In this document: positions 16,042 to 21,822 of the stretch, in pieces
Numbering within the stretch: position 1 is the stretch's first letter
How the letters are laid out: the number at the start of each line of letters is the position of its first letter
Origin: an uncultured Nitrospina sp.
Lineage (GTDB): Bacteria; Nitrospinota; Nitrospinia; Nitrospinales; VA-1
Reading direction: 5' to 3'
DNA: 21,822 bases
NCBI GenBank assembly: GCA_913044145.1
Contig: CAJWOD010000004.1
Span: forward strand, 1-21,822
Program-made: the position numbers and the translations under genes
Notes under the pieces: generated by a model
What the model was told of the DNA's origin: nothing
Databases searched by the model: none
The model's input: only the letters and a program-made list of their open reading frames with translations

Positions 16042-17553
16042 ATGTTATCCCTTATTATTTTCATTCCTCTGTTAACAGCGATAGCGCTGATTTTTGTAGG
16101 CCGTGATAATACCGGACTGATCAAGATGGCAGGTGTCGGTGCAGCCACTTCAACCCTATTGGTTTCTCTATGGTTATTGTTTGCTTTTGATGTGAATAAT
16201 CCGGGAATGCAGTTTGTGCAAACCTTGCATTGGGTTCCTGCTCTTCATATCAATTATCTTGTTGGTATTGATGGGATTAGTTTATGGATGGTGGTTTTGA
16301 CTGCCTTTTTGGGTGTCGTATCCATTCTTATGTCCTTGAACCAGAAAAAAGACCTTAGAAATTTTATAGCTCTAATGTTGGCCTTGGAAGCGGGCACGCT
16401 TGGTGTTTTTCTGGCTTTGGATACTATTCTCTTTTATGTTTTTTGGGAGTTAATGTTGGTTCCCACTTATTTTATAATTGGCCTCTGGGGTGAGGGGCGC
16501 CGCGTTTATGCCACTATGAAGTTTGTGATCTATACTTTAGTAGGCAGTTTGCTGATGTTGGTTGCTATCCTCACTCTTACCATGGTTCATTATGGTGCAA
16601 CACATGAAGTGACTTTTGATCTTCGAATTCTTACTCACACTCATATTGACACTTTCACTCAAATATGGATGTTTCTATTCTTTTTCGTGGCGTTTGCGAT
16701 CAAGGTTCCCGTTTTTCCTCTCCATAGCTGGCTACCGCATGCCTATGTGGCTTGTCCCATTCCTGCATTGATACTTTTAACTGGGGCTATGTCTAAAACC
16801 GGCGCCTATGGTTTTTTACGTTTTTGTCTGCCCCTTTTCCCTGAAGCGATTGAAAGCATGGCTTTAGTTATTGGATTCATGGCTGCATCAGGTATGGTTT
16901 ATGGTGCATGGATAGCTCTTGCACAAAAGGATATTAAAGCTCTTGTAGCTTATTCCAGTATCAGTCACCTTGGGTTCATTGTCTTGGGAATTTTTGCTCA
17001 AAATGGAGAAGGTATTGAAGGGAGTGTTTTGCAAATGTTCAACCATGGAATTATAGCTTCTTCATTGTTTCTAATTGTTGGGTTTATTGAATTTAGGATG
17101 GGTACGCGAAACCTTGGGGAGCTCCGTGGACTCAGTAAATCCATGCCTGTTCTTTATGGTGTTTTCATGCTTGTCATGCTCGCTGCATTGGGATTACCAG
17201 GATTGAATGGATTTGTAGGCGAGTTCTTGATTCTAATGGGCGTTTGGACTTCGCATTTATTGGCGGGTCTTGCAAGCATTTTAGTGCTGATGGGCGGGTT
17301 ATCCATTGTATTTGCCTCCGTATATATGCTCTATATGTTTCAAGGCTCCATGCAGGAAAAACCCACCGTTGAAAATAATTCTGATATTAGTTCAAGCGAA
17401 TTCAAACTTCTTCTCCCTGCCTGCATTTTAATTATATTGATTGGGTTATACCCAAAACCTATCATCGACCGTGTATCTCCCTCTGTTGAATCTTTGTTGC
17501 ATCTCGAAAAAACCGTTAATTTGGAAACAGGAAAAGATACCGATCATCATTAA
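16042..17553 (+). CDS. nuoM: NADH-quinone oxidoreductase subunit M
   Basis: A 503-residue antiporter-like subunit with about 14 helices. The TM5 glutamate is present (E136 in FWELMLVPTYFIIGLWG), as are K221 (AIKVPVFPLHSWLP), K252 (MSKTGAYGFLRF) and the C-terminal GFVGEFLIL glutamate. The segment after K221 is unusual: LPHAYVACP (231-239) instead of the common LPDAHxxAP, so an aspartate is histidine and a histidine is tyrosine. The SKTGAYGFLR continuation resembles a divergent NuoM branch rather than the E. coli type. It starts 6 nt after nuoL. No nuoN follows; the next gene is sfsA, 73 nt downstream, with no obvious terminator in between. Confidence 0.94.
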   Translation: MLSLIIFIPLLTAIALIFVGRDNTGLIKMAGVGAATSTLLVSLWLLFAFDVNNPGMQFVQTLHWVPALHINYLVGIDGISLWMVVLTAFLGVVSILMSLNQKKDLRNFIALMLALEAGTLGVFLALDTILFYVFWELMLVPTYFIIGLWGEGRRVYATMKFVIYTLVGSLLMLVAILTLTMVHYGATHEVTFDLRILTHTHIDTFTQIWMFLFFFVAFAIKVPVFPLHSWLPHAYVACPIPALILLTGAMSKTGAYGFLRFCLPLFPEAIESMALVIGFMAASGMVYGAWIALAQKDIKALVAYSSISHLGFIVLGIFAQNGEGIEGSVLQMFNHGIIASSLFLIVGFIEFRMGTRNLGELRGLSKSMPVLYGVFMLVMLAALGLPGLNGFVGEFLILMGVWTSHLLAGLASILVLMGGLSIVFASVYMLYMFQGSMQEKPTVENNSDISSSEFKLLLPACILIILIGLYPKPIIDRVSPSVESLLHLEKTVNLETGKDTDHH

Positions 17554-17626
17554 GTGGTTTATTCGTTTGTAGCTCACGATCTTCTTTAGCTGTTTTTTGC
17601 TCTGTTTGCGTTTAGAAATCGAATCT

Positions 17627-18316
17627 ATGAAATTTGGAGAAAAAATCGTTGAAGGTGTTTTTCTGGAAAGACCAAATCGATATCTTGCGAGGGTGGAGGT
17701 TGGCGGGAAGGAAACCCTGGCTCATGTGCCTGATCCGGGAAGATTGCCAGGTTTGTTGCTTGCCAATCGCAAAATTAGACTGGTTCATCAACCCAGTGAA
17801 AAGCGCAAAACAGATTACACACTTGTTTTAGTTCGGCATGGATCTATTTGGGTTTCGGTATTCCCTGCTTTCGCAAATTCTTTGGTATCTAATGCATTAA
17901 TAAAAAAATCCCTGCCTTTTTTTAAAGGCTATTCCGGTTTTGCGAGTGAGGTTAAGGCCGGTAATAGCAGGTTTGACTTTAAACTGGAGTTTCTTAGTAA
18001 TTCCGTATATATGGAAGTGAAGTCCGTTAGTTTGGTTAAGGACGGTGTTGGGAAGTTCCCCGATGCACCCACAAAAAGAGGTCTAAAGCATGTTAAGGAG
18101 CTAATAGATTTTTGTGGAAAAGGCTTTCGCACGGCTATTTTATTTGTTTCCCAAAGGCAAGATACAATATCAATCACTTGTAACGATGAAATTGATCCTG
18201 AATTTAGTCAATGGCTTCGTAGAGCTCAGAAAGAAGGGGTAGAACTCTATGGGATGAATTGTGATCTAACCCCTACTACTATTTCTTTAAACCATGAGGT
18301 GAAGGTGATTCTGTAA
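17627..18316 (+). CDS. sfsA: SfsA family DNA-binding / nuclease-like protein
   Basis: A 229-residue cytoplasmic protein of the sugar fermentation stimulation family, close to the usual 230-240 residues. Family marks: FLERPNRYLARV (12-23, an OB-fold-like N-terminal part), AHVPDPGRL (32-40), GNSRFDFKLEF (112-122), then MEVKSVSLV (129-137) and FPDAPTKRG (144-152). D117, E130 and K132 fit a PD-(D/E)xK nuclease-like core, known from structures of the family; the cellular role remains unclear. I start at ATG 17627 because MKFGEKIVEG matches the normal N-terminus; an upstream TTG (17597) would add ten residues. Encoded in the same direction as nuoM, 73 nt behind it, where nuoN would be expected. Confidence 0.92.
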   Translation: MKFGEKIVEGVFLERPNRYLARVEVGGKETLAHVPDPGRLPGLLLANRKIRLVHQPSEKRKTDYTLVLVRHGSIWVSVFPAFANSLVSNALIKKSLPFFKGYSGFASEVKAGNSRFDFKLEFLSNSVYMEVKSVSLVKDGVGKFPDAPTKRGLKHVKELIDFCGKGFRTAILFVSQRQDTISITCNDEIDPEFSQWLRRAQKEGVELYGMNCDLTPTTISLNHEVKVIL

Positions 18317-18337
18317 AAAATTAATGACTTATGGTGC

Positions 18338-18401
18338 TTAAAGTTCAATCTATGAATAAATCTAAACTTGGGGTGGTAAGCCAGATACCATTGAACTTTA
18401 A
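18338..18401. repeat. Perfect 12-bp inverted repeat between sfsA and the methyltransferase gene
   Basis: TTAAAGTTCAAT (18338-18349) and ATTGAACTTTAA (18390-18401) are exact reverse complements with a 40-nt spacer. Inside it TGGTA (18374-18378) and TACCA (18386-18390) form a second, partly competing hairpin. There is no U tract afterwards and no flanking target duplication, so neither a standard terminator nor a mobile element is supported. An operator, an mRNA-end structure or a small structured RNA are all possible. Confidence 0.5.
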
Positions 18402-18465
18402 ATAATCCTGTTTCACGATCAGATAGAAAAATCATAGAACAAAAATCTTTGCTGGTGAAAATATT

Positions 18466-19275
18466 TTGAAAAGAAAGCTGGGGGACAATAGGCAAAAAAG
18501 GGTTAAAAAACCTACTGCAAAAACCATTACTTTATGGGATCAGGCATCGCGTTGGTACGATTCCTTGGTTGGTTCACAGGGGACTAATTTCCAAAAAGAT
18601 ATTATTATGCCCGGTGTGCTAAAAATGCTAAATGCTAAAAAAGGCGATAGAATAATGGATTTGGCTTGTGGGCAGGGAGTCTTCTCACGATTTTTATCTA
18701 GAAAAGGAATTCTTGTTGAAGGATTAGATTCTTCAGCGGAGCTAATAAACCGAGCTAAAACTTATTCGAATTCTTCCGTACGTTTTCGTGTTGGCGATGT
18801 GGCAAACCCTGAAAACTTTAAAAAAGATCGCTTCGATGGAATGGCTTGTTTGATGGCCATCCAGAACATTGAAAATATCGAAGCATTGTTTAAAAATGCG
18901 GCCATAGGATTAAAACCGCGATGTCATTTGGTTTTTGTGATGACGCACCCCTGCTTCCGTATCCCCAGGCAGACTCACTGGGGTTGGGACGAAGAAAAAA
19001 AGATGGAATACCGAAGAATAGATCATTATAGAACGGAAACAAATGTTCCAATTCTCACACCCCCTTTTGCAGATAAAAATTCTTTTACTTTTACCTACCA
19101 TCGTCCACTTGAAAGTTATTTTACTGCACTTTCAAGTGCAGGTTTTGCTGTAGATGGATTGGAGGAGTGGATATCAAATAAAAAGAGTGAGCCAGGGAAA
19201 AGAGCAAAAGCTGAAAACCGTTCGCGAAAAGAAATTCCTCTTTTTCTAGCTTTGCGAGCAAAATTGATTGGATGA
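18466..19275 (+). CDS. Class I SAM-dependent methyltransferase, substrate unknown
   Basis: A 269-residue cytoplasmic enzyme of the UbiE / methyltransferase-11 type. Motif I is DLACGQG (65-71) for S-adenosylmethionine, motif II ends in GLDSS (87-91) with the acidic ribose-binding residue D88, and GD at 110-111 fits the adenine-contacting loop. An N-terminal W24...YD helix and the block HPCFRIPRQTHWGWDEEKK (161-179) mark a family of methyltransferases whose substrate I cannot name. The N-terminus is basic (RKLGDNRQKRVKK). The likely start is TTG 18466, with a poor ribosome site; an in-frame ATG further in would delete part of the domain. The gene is followed by an uncharacterised gene 7 nt later. 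Confidence 0.8.
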   Translation: MKRKLGDNRQKRVKKPTAKTITLWDQASRWYDSLVGSQGTNFQKDIIMPGVLKMLNAKKGDRIMDLACGQGVFSRFLSRKGILVEGLDSSAELINRAKTYSNSSVRFRVGDVANPENFKKDRFDGMACLMAIQNIENIEALFKNAAIGLKPRCHLVFVMTHPCFRIPRQTHWGWDEEKKMEYRRIDHYRTETNVPILTPPFADKNSFTFTYHRPLESYFTALSSAGFAVDGLEEWISNKKSEPGKRAKAENRSRKEIPLFLALRAKLIG

Positions 19276-19282
19276 AAATTCT

Positions 19283-19639
19283 ATGAAAAGTTTTACCTAT
19301 GAACTTCCAGAGCAAGATAGACTCCTTTCTTTGATTAGAGAAAACTTGTTAAAGATTGGTGAGGAATGGCGAGAGATCGCAGATTATATGCTGCAAGGAC
19401 ATGTTGAATATAAACCTCTCCGCAGCAACCCCATGCGGTCTGGGACACAATTTATTTATCAGAGGGCTCGCCTCAATTTGACGCTTTATTTCCCCGAAAA
19501 AATATTCAATCGTTTTATGGGATGGATGGACTCAGAAAAAGTAGAAATTTTAAAAGCCGTTGCGCAGGCTTCTTTGTCTAAGAGGTCTGGTTATGATATT
19601 TATGAATTTAAAATCCATGGAATTATTAGTGATTCATGA
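19283..19639 (+). CDS. Hypothetical protein of 118 residues
   Basis: I do not recognise this protein. It starts MKSFTYELPE, has no signal peptide or membrane helix, and looks like a small mixed alpha/beta protein: a helical part (about 10-42), a basic stretch with RSNPMRSGTQFIYQRARL (55-72), then another helix and a final strand-like end YDIYEFKIHG. ATG 19283 lies 7 nt after the methyltransferase stop; a TTG at 19268 would overlap that gene by 8 nt and add five residues. The tight spacing suggests one transcript and perhaps one pathway with the methyltransferase. The stop is 9 nt from the convergent tgt stop. Confidence 0.6.
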   Translation: MKSFTYELPEQDRLLSLIRENLLKIGEEWREIADYMLQGHVEYKPLRSNPMRSGTQFIYQRARLNLTLYFPEKIFNRFMGWMDSEKVEILKAVAQASLSKRSGYDIYEFKIHGIISDS

Positions 19640-19648
19640 AGTTTGGAA

Positions 19649-20746
19649 TTATTCGGCTGTCTCCTTCCAGGAAAAAGAGAAGGGAATATCATCTTCAATG
19701 GCTTGGCGAATGCGTTTCATCCAGGTTTGATAAAAGGTTGAATTGTGCAATGTGAGTAAATACATAGCTAGAATTTCTCCAGCCATAATTAAGTGCCTTA
19801 GATAAGCCCTTGAATAGTTTTTGCAGGTGTAGCAGCAGCAATTTGAATCGACAGGTTCAGGATCATTTTGGTATTGGGAATTTTTGATATTTATTTTTCC
19901 GCCGTTTACAAATAAATACCCGTTTCTAGCATTGCGGGTAGGCATAACGCAGTCGAACATATCTACTCCCATAGAACTACAAGTTAAAAGATTTTCAGGA
20001 GTTCCGACACCCATTAAGTATCTGGGTTTGTTTGTGGGGAGGAGTGAGGTTGTTAGCTCCGTCATTTCGTTCATTAAATTTTTTTCTTCTCCCACACTCA
20101 ATCCACCAATTGCATAGCCAGAAAAATCCAATGCGGTAATTTGTTCTGCGCTTTCTTTTCGCAAGCTTGAGTGCATACCTCCTTGTACTATTCCAAATAG
20201 AGATTGATTGCCAGGTTGGAAGGTGTCTTTGCACCGTTTAGCCCAACGAGTAGTGAGCTGTAATGATTTCTTAGTTGTCGAAAGATCTGAGGGATAAGGT
20301 GTCGGCTCATCAAATGCCATGATAATATCAGCACCTAATGCTTTTTGAATTTCTATAGCCTTTTCAGGGGAAATAAAATGGCTTGAACCATCAATATGCG
20401 ATTTAAATTTTACTCCTTCCTCTGTTACCTTTGTTAACTTGTTCAAGCTGAAAACCTGATAGCCGCCACTGTCTGTAAGGATGGGATGACGCCAGTTCAT
20501 GAAACTATGGAGCCCGCCCAGTTCTTGAATCAACTCGTGTCCCGGTCTTAGGTAAAGGTGATAGGTATTTCCTAAGATGATTTGTGCCCCAATGGATTCC
20601 AAGTTTTCAGGTGTTAAGGCTTTAACGGTTGCCTGAGTGCCAACGGGCATAAAACAGGGGGTATTAATTTTTCCGCGTGGTGTTGTTAAAACTCCAAGCC
20701 GTGCAGAAGAGTGACTATGTTTCTTTAATACTTCGAATTTAATCAC
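19649..20746 (-). CDS. tgt: Queuine tRNA-ribosyltransferase (tRNA-guanine transglycosylase)
   Basis: A 365-residue TIM-barrel enzyme that swaps guanine-34 of GUN-anticodon tRNAs for the queuosine precursor preQ1. Catalytic and binding motifs are intact: TDSGGYQ (91-97, with D92), FDE (145-147), FGIVQGG (184-190), GVGTPENLL (246-254), nucleophile D265 in MFDCVMPTRNARNG, and the zinc site C303, C305, C308, H334 (numbering one above E. coli). The start is GTG (complement 20744-20746) with no strong ribosome site. It lies 26 nt after argF in the same direction, so it probably shares its transcript although the pathways are unrelated. Confidence 0.97.
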   Translation of the reverse strand: MIKFEVLKKHSHSSARLGVLTTPRGKINTPCFMPVGTQATVKALTPENLESIGAQIILGNTYHLYLRPGHELIQELGGLHSFMNWRHPILTDSGGYQVFSLNKLTKVTEEGVKFKSHIDGSSHFISPEKAIEIQKALGADIIMAFDEPTPYPSDLSTTKKSLQLTTRWAKRCKDTFQPGNQSLFGIVQGGMHSSLRKESAEQITALDFSGYAIGGLSVGEEKNLMNEMTELTTSLLPTNKPRYLMGVGTPENLLTCSSMGVDMFDCVMPTRNARNGYLFVNGGKINIKNSQYQNDPEPVDSNCCCYTCKNYSRAYLRHLIMAGEILAMYLLTLHNSTFYQTWMKRIRQAIEDDIPFSFSWKETAE

Positions 20747-20772
20747 TTTTTTTATTCGGAAGTAGAACTAAA

Positions 20773-21684
20773 TTATTGACTTGGTTGGGATAGCAATGTT
20801 TCTAGAATTGCTTTTTGCACGTGCAACCTATTCTCTGCCTGATCAAAAACAATACTATCTTTTCCATCCAAAACTTCGGAAGTGATTTCCATTCCTCGGT
20901 GAGCTGGTAGACAATGCATTACTAATGAATTTTTTCCTGTAGCGTTTAGTAGTTTTTGGTTAATTTGATAAGGAGTTAAAATTTTCTCTTTTTTCTCCAG
21001 ATCGCCAGTATCTCCCATGCTTATCCAGACATCTGTATATATAATATCCGCATCTTTGACAGCTTCAAAAGGATCTTCTATGATCTCGACTTTTCCATTG
21101 CCGTGGAGTTGGGGTAGCGAAGAAGGTTTGAATTCGGGTGGGCAGGCGATAACTAACTCCATTCCCATCAATGATGCCCCAGTCATCCATGAATACGCTA
21201 CATTATTAGCATCTCCGACATATGCTATTTTTACACGATCTATTTTCCCGAGTTTTTCTTTAATAGTAAAAATATCTGCAAGAATTTGGACAGGATGATT
21301 CAAGTCAGTGAGGCCATTAATTACAGGAATAGTGGCGTGTTTCGCCAAATCTATCACTTCTTGATGGTTGTGGGTGCGAATTAGAATTCCATTAAGATAG
21401 CGGGAGAGTACCTGGGCTGAATCTTTAAGTGTTTCTCCACGATTCAATTGTAATTGATCTCCAGTTAGAAAAAGAGCCCGACCGCCAAGTTCATTCATTC
21501 CAACTTCAAAGGAAATTCGGGTGCGGGTGGAATGTTTATTGAAAATCATACCAAGCGATTTTCCTTTTAACGGAAGATGTTCTATACCCTTTTCCCTTTT
21601 TTCTTTTAAGGCTGTTGCTTTTTCGAAGAGGACTAGGATTTCTTCGCGGCTAAAGTCGTTGGTGGTTAATAGATCTTTTTTCAT
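20773..21684 (-). CDS. argF: Ornithine carbamoyltransferase
   Basis: A 303-residue arginine-synthesis enzyme that joins carbamoyl phosphate and ornithine to give citrulline. The carbamoyl-phosphate site STRTR (52-56) is followed by ISFEVGM; H130-P-V-Q133 (second carbamoyl-phosphate contact), DVWISMG (218-224) and HCLPAHRG (257-264, with the catalytic cysteine C258) are all present and in the right order. Length is typical. ATG at complement 21682-21684 has no clear Shine-Dalgarno sequence; the leader is almost pure A and T. It is downstream of argD, 24 nt away, as in arginine operons of many bacteria. Confidence 0.97.
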   Translation of the reverse strand: MKKDLLTTNDFSREEILVLFEKATALKEKREKGIEHLPLKGKSLGMIFNKHSTRTRISFEVGMNELGGRALFLTGDQLQLNRGETLKDSAQVLSRYLNGILIRTHNHQEVIDLAKHATIPVINGLTDLNHPVQILADIFTIKEKLGKIDRVKIAYVGDANNVAYSWMTGASLMGMELVIACPPEFKPSSLPQLHGNGKVEIIEDPFEAVKDADIIYTDVWISMGDTGDLEKKEKILTPYQINQKLLNATGKNSLVMHCLPAHRGMEITSEVLDGKDSIVFDQAENRLHVQKAILETLLSQPSQ

Positions 21685-21708
21685 AAAAATATTTAAAATA
21701 TTAGAAAT

Positions 21709-21822
21709 TTATTTTGATAATTGAATAAGGCTTTTAGATAAAACAGGCATCAGGGTATTTATATCTTTACGGGAAATATTGAGAGGTGGAAGAAAACGTA
21801 AAATATTTTGTTGAATGCAATT
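21709..21822 (-). CDS. argD: Acetylornithine aminotransferase, C-terminal fragment (5' end outside window)
   Basis: Translating the minus strand from the right edge gives 37 residues and a stop (complement 21709-21711). The stretch ILRFLPPLNISRKDIN is the well-known end of acetylornithine aminotransferase and related class III aminotransferases. Only the last tenth of the gene is inside the window, so the active-site lysine is not visible. The adjoining argF supports argD over other aminotransferases. The two genes are 24 nt apart and almost certainly form one arginine operon. Confidence 0.8.
   Translation of the reverse strand, partial: NCIQQNILRFLPPLNISRKDINTLMPVLSKSLIQLSK

Noticed and set aside
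18338..18401. Inverted repeat considered as a miniature transposable element
   Set aside because: No target-site duplication flanks it, the ends do not match a known IS family, and no second copy is visible in the window.

Overview
The window comes from a diderm (Gram-negative) bacterium with AT-rich DNA and a respiratory lifestyle. Its core is a complex I operon, nuoA to nuoM, on the plus strand from 4627 to 17553. Housekeeping genes follow (sfsA, a SAM methyltransferase, tgt, argF, the end of argD). A DUF4159 / von Willebrand-like membrane protein pair opens the window. I cannot place the taxon from sequence alone. The gene set and the split nuoC and nuoD would fit lineages such as Nitrospinota or the former Deltaproteobacteria, but this is a low-confidence guess. 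I see no rRNA, tRNA, CRISPR array, insertion sequence or phage gene.

Layout. (1) 1-2723: the end of a DUF4159 gene overlaps by 4 nt a 757-residue membrane protein with a vWA-like MIDAS motif and a glutamine-amidotransferase-like region. (2) 2883-4217: a 444-residue protein with two membrane helices, a phospholipase-D-like domain lacking the HxK signature, and a C-terminal beta-rich domain. I do not recognise it as a named family. (3) 4218-4626: a 409-nt gene-free stretch with a perfect 8-bp inverted repeat, a perfect-consensus sigma70 promoter (TTGACA-N16-TATAAT) and a leader of about 155 nt containing several small hairpins, ending at nuoA. (4) 4627-17553: nuoA, B, C, D, E, F, G, H, I, J, K, L, M in the canonical order, tightly packed. 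(5) 17627-19639: sfsA, a 149-nt gap with a perfect 12-bp inverted repeat, a methyltransferase and a coupled 118-residue unknown. (6) 19649-21822, minus strand: argD (C-terminus only), argF, tgt, running head-on into (5).

How the genes work together. NuoE, F and G form the NADH-oxidising module, NuoB, C, D and I the quinone-reducing connection, and NuoA, H, J, K, L and M the proton-translocating membrane arm. All the cluster cysteines I checked are present, including the optional N7 site in NuoG. Three features of the membrane arm are odd. nuoN is missing from its usual place after nuoM. NuoL has alanine where the TM5 glutamate (E. coli Glu144) is expected. NuoM has an unusual LPHAYVACP segment where LPDAH-type sequence is normal. 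These three, together with the nuo promoter and leader and the two-helix PLD-like protein, are the most interesting points in the window.
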